Assembly (NCBI GenBank): GCA_036346355.1
Contig: CM070577.1
Location: forward strand, 12,337,666-12,401,665
Reading direction: 5' to 3'
Length of the DNA: 64,000 nt
From: Rhipidocladum racemiflorum
Taxonomy: Eukaryota > Streptophyta > Magnoliopsida > Poales > Poaceae
This document shows, one piece after another, positions 1-11,443 of the stretch (position 1 is its first letter; every line of letters begins with the position of its first letter). The notes beneath the pieces were generated by a model. The model was not told the DNA's origin. It did not search any database and saw only the letters and a program-made list of their open reading frames with translations. The translations under genes were made by a program, and so were the position numbers.

Positions 1-448
1 CATAACCAGTTTGTGACTTACCAGTATGCGGGTTCGATAGGTACCCAGCATGAGCATAGCCAACTAAATCCAATTCATGATTTCCTCTATAAAACAAGCC
101 TAGGTCATAGCTTCCTTGGAGGTAACAGAAGATGTCCTTGATCCCTTTCCAATGTTTTTTAGTGGGTTCTGCACTGTACCAGGCTAGCAGATTCACGGCG
201 AACGCAATGTCCAGCCTAGTGCTATCCGCAAGATACATGAGCGCTCCAACTACACTCAAATATGGGTATTATGCTCTCAGGACTTCCTCCCCCTCTTCTC
301 TAGGGCTGTATGGGTCTAGATTTGCTTATAGTGACCTTCCGATCATTGGGGTCTTTGTAGGGTATGCTTTTTCAAAATCAAATCTCTCCAACACTTTCTC
401 CGTGTAGGATAATTGGCGTACCAAGATTCTTCCTTGGACATGTTCAAG
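1..448 (-). pseudogene. Ty1-copia pol remnant: end of reverse transcriptase to start of RNase H
   Basis: Read on the minus strand, this encodes copia RT C-terminal and early RNase H motifs: a segment like 'VLERF.FEKAYP.KTPM', then 'LMYLADSTRLDIAFAVN', then 'GYLSNPHTGKSQTGY'. It aligns by eye, with few indels, to 43988-44440 of the complete copia element in this window, so both are one family. Reading frames are interrupted by stops and shifts. The window edge cuts off the rest of RNase H and the 3' LTR. At about 448 the sequence jumps directly to integrase C-terminal sequence. About 1.4 kb (RT N-terminal part plus the integrase-RT linker) present in the 43-49 kb copy is therefore missing here. 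Confidence 0.85.
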
Positions 449-1123
449 CTGCTGATGGTTTAAAATTGATGAGTGCTGCTGCAGGCAGGACTGCGTGTCC
501 CCAACAAGTGTTGGGCAAGTTACAACTCAGCAATAGTGGCTTGGCTATGAACTTAATCTTCTTTATTAGTTCTTCAGCTAGTCCATTTTGCGTATGGATA
601 TGCGGTACACAATGCTCAACTGCTATTCCTATTGCTGTGCAATAATCATCAAATGCCTTGAAAGTAAATTCGCCGGTATTGTCTATTCGATGGACTTCAC
701 ACGATGATCAAGAAAAGCATTCTTAATTCTGATGATCTGCGAGATCAGCTTTGCAAATGCATGGTTTCTTGTTGACAGCAAACATACATGTGACCATTTC
801 GAGGAAGCATCAATGAGCACCATGAAGTACCGAAACGGCCCTGATAATTGCTGAATTGGGCTGTAAATATCCCTCTAGATGCGTTCTTGGAATGCAGTGA
901 TTTCATTTTGCACTTTCATAACAGAGGGTATAGTTATTAATTTCCCAGTGGCACATGCAGGGCACACAAAATCTTCATGATTTGAGAAATTTTTAACATT
1001 AATGCTATGACCTTGCGACTTGTTAACTATATTTCTCATCACTCTAAGACCAGGATGGCCTAATCTACAATGCCATAAAGAAAATAATTCAGAGCTTCTA
1101 AAATAGTCTTCAAAGAAGCATAC
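449..1123 (-). pseudogene. Ty1-copia integrase and GAG-pre-integrase remnant
   Basis: This minus-strand sequence is homologous by eye to 45840-46507 of the larger copia element. It covers the integrase C-terminal part, the catalytic core and part of the GAG-pre-integrase zinc-binding region. Around 565-600 it still reads as the conserved block of type 'HTQNGLAE.LIKK', including the third acidic residue of the D,D-35-E triad, which the larger copy has lost to an indel. Other frameshifts and stops make it a pseudogene. Homology stops sharply at about 1123, where an LTR-like sequence on the same strand begins. Either the copia fragment was interrupted there by an insertion, or the boundary is a rearrangement. 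Confidence 0.8.
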
Positions 1124-1981
1124 TGTCGACGATTGGGAAACGGATCTCCGCCGAGCTTACTTGTTGAATAAAGGATCAACACGGGCCCCTTTTTCACTGA
1201 AGGGTTTTCGTCCGAACTCGTGCAAAGCGTATGCGTATTTTGCTTACAGAATGTTGGGAATGTGCTCACGCGCGTCTCTATTCTGTCTTCTCGCGTGATC
1301 GTCCCCCCTATCAATTTGTCCTGGGGGGTATTTATAGTTTACAAAATATCTACCATAACTACAACCGAATAATATGTACTTGACTGCATTGACCGTGGCT
1401 GTAACTGAATCCTTGATTTTCGCCACGTTCTAGTCGTGGGCGTAATGGCCCCAGATCGTGGTGTAATTATCGTAATTTGGACGTTACGGGCTGAATGCGA
1501 TCTTTCGACCATGCTGTGGCTGTGCATCGAGCCTAGTCCAATCGAGCGGACTATCCAGCTAGATCATTCAAAGGTCTTCCTTGGGTACATTATCCAAGGG
1601 CATACATGGTCGGCCGAAACTGGCTGATGGGGTATAACAGTACTTATGGAGATTATCCAATCCCCGACAGCTAGCCCTCGAGGCTCAAGTGGAAAACTAC
1701 TTGATGGGGCCTTCCCCTTGAGCCTGCAGACCCAATGGAGGGATTGGAATCTTGCAGCGAAGCGCTACTGCAGCATCCGAGCATGTCCCGCTTGTAGACG
1801 AGCATGGTTGGGAGAAACCGAGCTTCCAGCTCAGCCTCCGATCAAGGGAAGCTCGGGTAAGAGAGTATCAAAGATCGTTCTGGTTCCTTCTCAAAGAAGC
1901 CTTGCGGTAGTGGTCCGGATAGTTTTTGGGAACCACGCCATTATTGGACAGTTTCAGAAGTTGTGTCCACACGTTGGTTCA
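1124..1981 (-). mobile_element. gypsy-type LTR, probably solo, minus strand
   Basis: On the minus strand this ends with a typical LTR terminus: a GGAGATCCG-like stretch followed by CCCAATCGTCGACA, so the plus strand starts TGTCGACG at 1124. A minus-strand TATA box (CTATAAATACC) lies near 1325-1336. A 9-bp perfect inverted repeat, AGGCTCAAG/CTTGAGCCT (1681-1689 and 1717-1725), lies in the U3-like half. The left flank is CATAC. I could not find a matching duplication on the right, so the right edge (about 1981, just before the next LTR family) is approximate. Short overlapping ORFs here have no recognisable product. Confidence 0.5.
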
Positions 1982-1984
1982 TAA

Positions 1985-3690
1985 GTGGTGAATTAGGATT
2001 TTTGGTTGCCTAGAGAAATGTAGGAAATTTCCTGTAGATTTATAAAATGTATTTGTTTTCTTGATTTGGTGTTATAAATCAAACATTATGTTAAGTTGAA
2101 GTTGCTGTCCAGAACTAGCAGTATGCTGAAAGTTCAGAGTTTGGTCTAAGTTTCAGATTTCAGTTTGGGGACTTTAAATTGAGTTGACGAACAAATGGCT
2201 TTAGGGTAACTCTAGGCTATCCTTTTGTGTTCATTTAGAGTCCAAGAACTCAAATTTTGGTTAAACCATTTGAAAGTTATGTCCATTTTATTGTTTGTTG
2301 TCCAAATTGTGACTAGTAGCAGATTCAATTTTGTTGTATGGTCTAGGACAAGTTGGAGGCCGAGTTGGATTTTACAATTGCCTAGAGATAGATGGAAAAT
2401 TCTGTGTAGATGATGAAAATGTCTTCGTTTGCTTAATTTGAAGTTGTATAGCAATAGTTATGCTTTGGCGAAGTGGGCTATCCAAGCAGTTTTGTCTGAA
2501 ATTCAGAGTTTGGGGAAAATTTTGTTGTAGTGAGTAAAAGGTGTTGTTTGTTATTTTTGTTGACTATAGATTGTATAAAATCGATTGTGTGTTGCTTATT
2601 TCAGGAGGTGTGGCTTCGGAGGTGGCTTCAACCTCGCGCCACATCGCTTTGTGAGGTCAAAGCAAGTGTATCATGTAGATTAAACATTAAATGGAATTGT
2701 GGCATGCTTTGCTTTGTGATTTTGATCATGTTGATAATTATGAGTTTGATTTCGATAATGCAAATGCTAAGGGCATAGATATATGAGTATGTCATATATG
2801 TGTGAATCGATTAGATGAATATGAATGTTAAGCAATGGATGTGAGTATTGTTGGTGGTCATGTCTTTAAATCTAGTTATGTGAAGTGTTAGGAATGAATG
2901 TAGTTGCAATTTAATTGTGTTAATTGCATTTGTGCATTCATAATGGAAGAGACAACCCATTCTGATGCGGGCCTCTGTGTTCACATGTAGTGAATACGAA
3001 GTCCTATCTCGTAGTCCCATTCATCGAGATGAATGGTAGCGAGACAGTAAGAGTAGGCACCTTCCACGGGATGGAAGGGACGTGAGGGTGCACACCGACG
3101 GGTGTGCACTCGGCAGTATCGGTACGTGCATCGAAAAGAGCATTCATGTCGCATTGCATCCTAACGATGATTTTGAGTTTAATGAAAATATGTAGAGTTG
3201 GGATCAAGTCGTGAACTCATCCAAAAAGATTTAAAGAGGTATGTGTAAGAATTATGTGATGAAGTGAAAAGATGTAAAAGTTGTTGATATTATTGTTTTG
3301 TGAATTTGTGCATTTGGATAAGAAATATTCTCTTACTGTTGATTTATTTGTTTTAATTGGTTTTGTGATGCACTTTGCTGAGTCTTGGACTCACGCTTGT
3401 TTGTTCAAATAGTAGATTGGAGGAATGTTACACTTTGATAACTAGTTGAATTCATTGTGTAATCATATTGTAATTAGGTTTAATTGATGATTGTTGATCT
3501 TATGCTTAGATGATCATGATGGTTGATTGATTCCATGACTTATTGTTGTAGTTGCTATTAGAATGTTGATTGTGATCTCTTTGCCTGCTGAGTGGATGTC
3601 CATTTAGCAGAGGAAGTCTTGTCGTTTTTTTAAGAAAATTTAGATAGGTTTTGGTAACACTTCGGGCACATGAGGTGCCGGGGTGTTACA
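1985..3690 (+). mobile_element. 5'-truncated gypsy LTR, same family as 57749-59950
   Basis: It ends with GCCGGGGTGTTACA, the same terminus as the solo LTR at 57749-59950. It shares with that LTR, in order, the lines asking for a conserved hairpin (3088-3109; stem GTGCACACC/GGTGTGCAC), the 'GAGTAGGCACC' block, the CGCATTGCAT block and the 'TTGCTGAG...CACGCTTG' block near 3378-3400. The GC-rich first ~700 bp of the intact relative are absent, and no matching target duplication for AAGGG (3691-3695) was found upstream. The LTR is therefore judged truncated on its left. There is no coding content. Confidence 0.65.
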
Positions 3691-4805
3691 AAGGGAATAG
3701 AGTCTTTATTTCTGATTGCACGTACAATAAGAGAGACCCTATACCTCCTATTTATCGCCTATTTTAGGGTTTTGATAAAGGACCATACTGAACCTCGTAG
3801 ACTAGATGGTTTCCCAACAGATACATTGAACGTGGCCATGACCCCAGGCCATTTCTCCCCGGATCATTTCACTGCTCCTACTAGCACAGTGGCTCGTAGC
3901 TACTAGCTACCGCTACCAGCCCGTGCTTTTGCATTTTGTTTGTTGGTGTGTCGCATCCTCCCTCGTCAGCTCATGCCTTCAATACACAAAACCGGACGAA
4001 GTACGTACTTGACAATGTAGAGAGTCCTAGCTTCCTAGGTAGAGTCGGATTCTTGAACGGATCAAAATTATTTTTTAATATAATAATATAATGGCTATGT
4101 GTACGACTACGATTCAAATTAAATATTATTTTTTAGTAATAAAGTGGTTAAAGACGATGACGACGAGTTCAGATCAATATTATTTTTCAAGATTACATAC
4201 TAAATATTCATTTAACAAAACAGTTATGTGCACGATTACGATTCATATAAAATACTATCTTAATAACAAACTGGTCAAAAGACAATGTTGACCGGTTATA
4301 ACTTATAACTAAGATATGACCAGTTATAGATAATGATAATCAAGTATATGATTCTGTTAGTTCCAACTAGGTTAACATGACTAATGTGAGAGTAGTTATT
4401 AGTACATCTTACAACTTATAACGGTTGGCTAAGGGACACAAAGGTTGACCAAAGAACATGATGGTGTAGGACTTAACGAATGCACATGCGTGAAGATAAA
4501 AGACGTATTTAGCGGCATTAGCTCCCACCCATTAGATAGGCATAAACAAGGTGGCTTGCGTGCCCCAGAGCCGCGCGGACCTGTACGTAATTAGCAAAAA
4601 CCGCAAGGGTCTTTCCGCGAGGACCGCTGACGTGGACGCCGTGAGCGCTCACGAAGTCCAGGCCCTATAGGATATGTTAATATTTCTACAATATTCTTCG
4701 TGTCACGGCAATGAGGTATCTGTTTGACTTTTCTCTCTTATTTTATTTTTTTCCGTAAGTTCGATAGAGGACTCAGGGTCTGGCTCATCGACAATCTAAA
4801 TCCTA
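3691..4805. other. unassigned intergenic stretch
   Basis: No gene seen. 3691-3830 resembles a decayed LTR on the minus strand (TATA-like GATAAATAGG near 3748-3757). 4080-4290 contains a degenerate tandem duplication: 'ATGTGTACGACTACGATTCA' near 4096 and its relative 'ATGTGCACGATTACGATTCA' near 4225, spacing about 130 bp. The remainder is unremarkable. Confidence 0.4.
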
Positions 4806-5559
4806 CTATCTCTGTCCTACAATATAAGTCTAAACCCATCATATACGCATACGATGAAATCATTGAATCTAAGAAAAATTAATGTAACTAGATTATCTAT
4901 ATCCTTATTAAATGATATACTATAACTATTCAGCCACTTTTCCTGCATCAAATATGGTGTAGAGTAAAAATATTGTAATAACAATAATTTAATTCTCTCA
5001 ATAAATGTATACCGTGGGGCATCATTTCTTAATAACAAGGACTTACTTTCTCTGGTCAAGTTTTTAAAACGTAATTTTTAATGATCTTATCGGTAAATAT
5101 AAGATATATTTTATATTTTAATACAAATTAGTGTGATATTATATTTTATACCCCTAATAAAAATCTATATCTACTTGATATTCTCCATACGTATATATTA
5201 AATATAGTGCTTAGAGATAATAATTATGGATAATATAGTTATTTTCAATATCGTTTTGATTCAAGTGTCACGATAAAATACACTATAGGTGTGTTTGGTT
5301 CATGGGATGAGGTTGAATGGGATAGGATGATCCTGTACCATTTGGTTCCATTATTTTGGGTAAATGAGATGGTTCAACATCTAGAGAGAATATTCATCAA
5401 ATTTGTATCACTTATTCAAGATGGGATGGTTCCATTCAAACAATCAAACGCATGAATGATTTTTTTCTTAAACTATCTGGTACATATACCACTTGGTACA
5501 GACAACGACACACCCTATATAAATTTGAAGGGATAGAGTATATCACAGGACAGAGGGAA
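4806..5559. mobile_element. mariner/Stowaway-like non-autonomous element
   Basis: Its ends resemble the plant 'CTCCCTCTGTCC' class of inverted termini. The left end reads CTATCTCTGTCCTACAATAT. The reverse complement of the right end reads TTCCCTCTGTCCTGTGATAT. TA dinucleotides flank both ends (4804-4805 and 5560-5561). The interior is AT-rich with no transposase. A second foldback-like segment appears to sit inside it near 5289-5455, with GTGTTTGGTTCATGGG on the left and ATTCAAACAATCAAACGC on the right. The family assignment rests on termini only. Confidence 0.5.
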
Positions 5560-5866
5560 TAATAATGATGAGCTCGGCCAAAACACTAGAGCTAGCTACC
5601 AGTAGAACGGTAGTATTGTATTGTGTGACCTCAGGGAAGCATATCCGCCCGATTGGAAATCAGCGCTCGAGATCAAAGTGGGATAAAAAAAATTGGAGGC
5701 TGGGAGGAAGAGGATGCAAGTCCTTTTGGGGACACTTGTGAGTTGTGAATGATCATAGTAAATAGTACCGCTCCACTAGGATGTGATCCATCAGATTTTG
5801 GATATCGAGTTTTGATCATAGTAAATAGTAGCTGCCACCTACAGTACTCTTCGTAAGGTTCAAAAT
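5560..5866. other. short intergenic spacer with a 17-bp direct repeat
   Basis: No gene. GATCATAGTAAATAGTA occurs twice, about 64 bp apart (near 5751 and 5815). AAAAT at 5862-5866 is the left target-site duplication of the following solo LTR. Confidence 0.5.
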
Positions 5867-8800
5867 TGAAATACCCCAAAATTTGCAAAATAGGTTCAAA
5901 TTAGACTCTAATTGCATTTTGTGATTTTTCCTGATTTTTTTGGATTTTTTTTTGAATTTATTTGGATTTGTTTGATTGTATTTCGGATTTTTACCGTTTC
6001 GGGAAAGTTTCGCCGTCCGGGCGCTTTCCTTTTTCGGCCGTTACGCTTTCTCCTCGCCTTCGCGCTTCGCCCGCTCAGCCGCCTCCCGCCTTCGCCCACG
6101 CCCTCGGGCGTTGCCGCCTCCCGCTCGCGCTTATCGCCCGCGCAGCGTCTTGGCGTCGCCGTGCATCGTCCCCGCTCCTTCTGCCATGGCAGAGCCCGCA
6201 GTCGCCCGTGACCTCGCGTCCCCTCGCCGCCCTAGCCCCTAGGGTACTCCGCCTCGCGCCGCTGCCTGCGCCACCCTCGCTCCGAGCTCCGCGCCGCTCG
6301 TCCCGTCCCGTCGCCGCTGCTCTACTCGATTCCCTTCGCAATGATGGGGCCGACGACCTCGCAAGCTCCCGCCGGCTATTTAAGCCGCTCCCCGACCGCC
6401 ATTTATGGCTCACCGAGCCCGCCACTCCCTCCCCTCTCGATTGCCCTCTCTCACTTGACCTCCCGTGCCCTCCCGAGCTCGCCCCACGAGCTCCTTCTTC
6501 ATCTCCGGCCGGACGCCGCCGCCAGCTCGCTCCACCGCCACCCACCCCCTCCCGTGCCGCGCGTAAGGTTCGTGGTGAGCTCCTCTTCTTTTTCCCCAAA
6601 CCGTGTGCGCCCCCGTGCCCTAAAACGCGCGGAACCCCTCCTTCTTCCTCGCCCCAGCACTCCGGCCACACCTCCACTGCCCCTCGCTGGCCGACCCACC
6701 TGGCCACCGCCAAAGAACCCCCTCACCCACTACCAGGGCGACCCCACCTGCTAGTCCCCGCCTCACCCCAGCCCCCGAGGCCCACCCGTCAGCCCCACCT
6801 CACCCAGCCCCAACGGCCCCACCCGCCAGTCACTCTCCCTCTCTCTGCGACCCGGCCCCACGCTGGCACCTCTCTCTCTCTCTCTCATGGCCGCTGCACT
6901 GCCCCACTGTCAGCGGCCTGGCAAGCCGGGCCGGCCCAGAGCTCTCTCTCATACAATGAACCGGGCCAAAATCGGTTTTGGCGCGGCCCATTGTGAACAG
7001 TGTTTTTTTTTATTTTTATTCGGATTTTAATTTCAGTTATTCGTTTTAATTCATTTTAATATCCAAAAATATCCGAAAGTCCAAAAATGCCCAAAATACA
7101 TATTCCGGACCCTTTCGAGCCCCTGAGTTCAAAAATGACCTCCGTTTCACCAAACTAAGTTTCCAAAATTCCGAAAACGCCCCTCCGACCCATTTCCGGC
7201 TTATTTTCTCTCTCGATTTTCTCTTTTCTTTTCTCTTCTTTCTTTTCGTATTATTTATTGTTATTTTATGGTATCTGTTTACGATAGAACCGACGACCGA
7301 ACAGTACCAACTCCCGGACCAGGAGCAGGAGCAGTACTTGGAACAGGAGCCGGACCAGCGTGAAGCCGAGTACAACTACACCAACTCTGAACTAGGGAAC
7401 CCCTCCGCCTCGCAAGGCAAGCCATACTCCATTGATCATGTTGAACCTAATATTTCCTAGATTAATTAGTAGTTAATTTCTACCGCATTATTTCCGAACT
7501 ATATGTTGAAATATTACAAAACCGGTATGTTTGAATGACATGATAGCTAGTTAATGCCAAGAAGGCTCATGGAACTTCCTTGAAAAATATTGAATCCTAA
7601 TAATCCTTTGCAACCCTAAGAAATACTATTGTCAGTATTCGGCTAGATGCTACTACTATGATTATTCACCATTTTTATGAAAACATGAAATGTCGATATT
7701 GTTTGGAATATTTATAAAGTGTTGTGGACTAGGGGACAGTATTGGGCTAACTACCGGATGGGTGTTAGTCTGATCCCCGGCCGAGGATTGATACCAAGGT
7801 ATGAATGGATGGTGGTACATTGGATACCAGGGGCATGTGGAACGTAATGGTTTGGTCTGTAACAAGATAAGGACTTACAACCTTGGGCAAAGTAAATAAC
7901 TTACGAAATCGTTCAACCACAGGTTGGGCTGGTCAACTTCGTTGGCTTGACTCAACATAGCTCGGTACATTGTACTTTCCCCGGAATACCTATAGGAGCA
8001 GGGTTACCTTCCCGGTATGGGAGATGGTCCGCGGTTATGGGGGTGGAACGGGAATGTGCACAGGAAAGTGTGGCATTACGGGTTCACAACGGTAGGTGTC
8101 CACAGTAAGCGGGACCGCGAACTCCACTGCCGATGGGGACCCGGGTTCTTGTGGTAGAAACTCTACCGGATAGGGGCTAAAGGGGAAAGATCCAACGAAA
8201 AGCTATGATAACCTCGATCCGGCCGCATGCATAAAAGTTGCATGTTAATCGCGTGGCATAACGATCGTGGAATCTTGTGGGTAAAGCTGAACACCTCTGC
8301 AGAGTGTAATCAAATGGTATTCGAATACGCCGTGCTTCCGGTAAATGAAGCTGAGTTAAAATGGGGTGAATCCCGAACCTAAGCTCAAGTAGTTTTTGGA
8401 TTAACAAGTATGGAAGGAGATAACTTTGGAAACCCCCTTTATTCTTATTATTAGTATATTTTCTGTTTTCAACATGAAATGTCAAATATTATGAAAACTT
8501 GCATACACCAAATGAGACATATGGCTATCCTTGTTATCCGTTGCATATGGTAATCAGGCTTCACTGTGTGGCTTGTTGAGTACGTTGTAGTACTCACTCT
8601 TGCTTAATTAACCCATTTTAGAGTACCAAGATGTTGGTGATTTCCAAGAGATCGTGGATGACGAAGCAGTGTGGTTCTAAGTCTCAGTCTCCGCTCAACT
8701 CGCCTGTGGATTTTACTTTTGTGCTGACTCTCTTTTGTGATGTAATATATACCCTAAAGCTCGCCGCTTCCTTTGAAAACTCTGGCCGTTAGGCCTTATG

Positions 8801-8921
8801 TGATGTAAAAACAGTTGTATCGATCTTTTGCGGGTAATGTACAACTTGGTTTCCGGTGACTAATCTTCCTGGGTAGTCATTTCGGAATTTAAACGCACCA
8901 CTGAAAAGGCAGTCCGTCACA
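5867..8921 (+). mobile_element. solo LTR of a long-LTR gypsy family (3,055 bp)
   Basis: It begins TGAAATACCCC and ends CCGTCACA, and is flanked by AAAAT on both sides (5862-5866 and 8922-8926). The left half has a very GC-rich block (about 5990-6970), followed by an AT-rich stretch. The right half carries the sequence shared by the other gypsy LTRs here: CTTGTGGGTAAAG.TG.ACACC with CTCTGCAGAG at 8274-8310, and the TTGTTGAGTACG...GTACTCACTCTTGC block near 8572-8602. There is no internal region on either side, so this is a solo LTR. Long overlapping ORFs in the GC-rich block (for example a Pro/Arg/Ser-rich one at 5962-6996) are judged compositional. The A-rich duplication makes the boundaries a little less certain. 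Confidence 0.75.
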
Positions 8922-9008
8922 AAAATGTCGTTTTTAATTTACATCTCGTCACCCTCTAAAATCCAAATTTTTTATTAAAATCTCGTTATTTTGGATGAAA
9001 TCAAAAAA

Positions 9009-10691
9009 TGAAGGACTATGTTGAGGTCCATCCATATTTGTTATTAGTATTTGACTTTATTTAAGCAAGGTGTACTCAGGTTTGAGTTTGATTTGAATTG
9101 GAATTCAAAAGAAAGCAATTTGAGTTATGTTAGCTTCTTGTGGTATTACCGGCCTTGTGGAGGTAGTAGTACCGACGATATGAACTATATAAGATTTTGG
9201 AATGATAATTGCATTTTATTGTTGGACAATGCTATGTGAGGTGTTTCCTTGTCTTTGATGGTTGCAGGACGACGGTGCTAGGTCATGGTGAGGCGGAGGA
9301 TGACCGGGACTAGGCGAGGTGCGTTGGATGTCCAGACGGTCAAAGATCGTCGGAAGATGATCGGAGACGGAGTCCGGGCAAGTCAAGAAGACAAGGAAAG
9401 GAAATGATACTAGCTAGATACCGCGAGGATCGATGAGGGCCGTTGGATCGCGGTCTAGTTGATAGGTTAGCGGGTCTAGGTAGTATGCTTTGAAAACCGT
9501 GCAAGAAAATCCATTATATGTGTAGGGTTTTGGGTTGCCCTCACATGGTTGTGTGAGTGGGTTAATCCTAGCCTTTGGTGCAGTGCTTTAGGGTTGAGGG
9601 ACTCATCCAAGGGTGGTAGATGGCCCAAGAATAGTATAAATAGAGGGGAATGTGTGCCCTCTCTCACTTGAAGGTTTGAGTTGCTCCCTTGAGCTTTGCC
9701 CACATGAAGTGAGGCTTTGTAAACCTTCTAACCAGAAAATACAAATATTTTCTTTACATTCTTCTGAATTTAAATTCCGTATTTACATTATGTCTTTACT
9801 TTACGCAATTTAAATTCAGCATTCACTTTCCTGCATTTAAATTCCCGCAATTTACTTTCTCGCAATTTGGATTTGCCTCCTCTCCTTTTAAATGATGTTG
9901 ATCAAGGATGTCTTGAGGGCGTTCATTTGGTTTTACATCTCTCTTGCACCCTAGAATAGATTAGAGATCAAGTTTATATCAAGATTGCAAATCTGTCCTG
10001 AACTAGTTCTTCGTGCAACAGTCAGTCTTCAATTTTTAGAAAAATCTAGAAAAATCATTTTTAAATGATTCTTATTGGAGAAGGTGTATGACTCATATAT
10101 CCATCTATGAAATTTTTTTGCACCGTTTGGGCGCTATGAGGTGAAAACTGAGCCCCAAACTTTCTGATCGAAGTTCCTGACTGTCTATAGTTCTTGATTT
10201 TTACTGATTTTTCTAAAAGGCTTTTTGAGGTGGTTTTTAGTTTAATGTTTCATGACTCATTTGCTCACAGGGAGAAAAATTTCCAAAAATTTTGGAGCAA
10301 CAGAAATTCACCAACCACCTGCTCCAAGTAAGAACAATTCCTGAAAAATCTGCTTTCGCTTTTCTAAAAGAGACTTTTGTTATTTGGCTTGATCTCTTTT
10401 ACAAAAGAAGTATTTGAATTGATTCCTTTTTGTTTGTACACTTGATAACCGGGATTATGATTGAAAAATATCTCACATGTTTCATGGCTCTTATCTATGC
10501 AAGCTAGGGGTACACATAGTTGTCTAGTCGTTTCGGTTTTTGCGGGTTTGCGAATCTGAGGAGCACCAATTTGAAGGAAAATCTTTGGGTGCTTTGGATT
10601 TTCATCGCGGGATTGTTTGGAGTACTTTGAGTGGGAGAAAATTTTATTTGGGATCATTCGCCCCCCCTCTGATCGCCATCTCGATCATTCA
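9009..10691 (+). mobile_element. solo LTR with clear TATA box (1,683 bp)
   Basis: It starts TGAAGGACTATG and ends CTCGATCATTCA, with AAAAA flanking both ends (9004-9008 and 10692-10696). TATAAATAG at 9635-9643 is a credible U3 promoter, followed about 60-90 bp later by a CT-rich leader. The last 40 bp contain the 'CGCCCCCCCTCTGATCGCC' run common near the 3' ends of grass LTRs. No ORF of note. Since the target duplication is a homopolymer, the exact edges could slip by one base. Confidence 0.65.
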
Positions 10692-10775
10692 AAAAAGTAA
10701 ATTCAAATCCGGTTTTTTTACCGAGATTTTTGAAACCTCGTCAAAATTTGCCGAGATCGCGATGATTTTTGACTA

Positions 10776-11265
10776 AACGAAAATTGGTCCAAAACACGTA
10801 AAAAAATTTTAAATATTTTTTTTGTGGATGATCCTGACACATAATATTCCCATAAAAATTTCAGATGATTATCAAGCTTGAGGAGTTTTTAAAAATTCTA
10901 ACAGTGCTATTATCCTGATAAAAGCTAACCAACAAATTTTAACCGAATGAAAAATAGTGTAAAACACATTAGAAACTTTTAAAAAAATTTGTGGATGGTC
11001 TTGACACATTCATAATATTCCCATAAAATTTTTAGATGATGATAAAGCTTGAATAATTTTTAAAAATTCGGACAGTGCTATTGAAGGCTAACCGACACAT
11101 TTCAACCGAATAAAAAAAATGGTTAAAACCATGTTAGAAAATTTTGAATTTTTTTAGATGGTCTTGGTGTATCACTAATATTCTCATAAAATTTTCAGAT
11201 GATGATCAAGCTTGCGGAAGTTTTAAAAATTGTGATGGTGCTTCTGTCTTGATAAAAGTCTTACG
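10776..11265. repeat. degenerate ~165-bp tandem repeat, three units
   Basis: Three successive units each run through an A-rich start, GTGGAT(G)GTCCTGACAC-like text, ATATTCCCATAAAA, 'CAGATGATGATCAAGCTTG' and TTTTTAAAAATT, then a GACAGTGCTAT block. The anchor 'TGGATGATCCTGACAC' lies near 10823, with relatives near 10992 and 11155, giving periods of about 169 and 163 bp. A reverse-complement relative lies at about 52130-52230. Preceding sequence (10692-10775) has repeated CGAGATTTT/CGAGATCG motifs, also found near 18290-18350, 50500-50600 and 52240-52280. It encodes nothing I recognise. Confidence 0.65.
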
Positions 11266-11410
11266 GTGCTACTGTTTTAAATTTTCAAAAGTTGTGTATG
11301 TATGTATGTTGATTTCGTCATGCCTGATCTCACCTTTCGCAATTTGGGCAATTTAGAGATAATTAATATAAAACATAGGGTGTTTTTAACAAAACGTTAT
11401 ATTTCTCTGA

Positions 11411-11443
11411 GACGACAACAACAACAACAACAACAATGACAAC
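11411..11443. repeat. (CAA)n microsatellite
   Basis: A short run of CAA triplets, partly interrupted by TGA, within non-coding sequence just upstream of the next LTR. Confidence 0.8.

Noticed and set aside
5962..6996. 344-residue ORF, the longest outside retroelement pol and env-position ORFs
   Set aside because: It is Pro/Arg/Ser/Ala-rich, overlaps open frames in other frames and strands, and lies in the GC-rich block of a solo LTR. The other solo LTRs have comparable GC-rich blocks with similar spurious ORFs.
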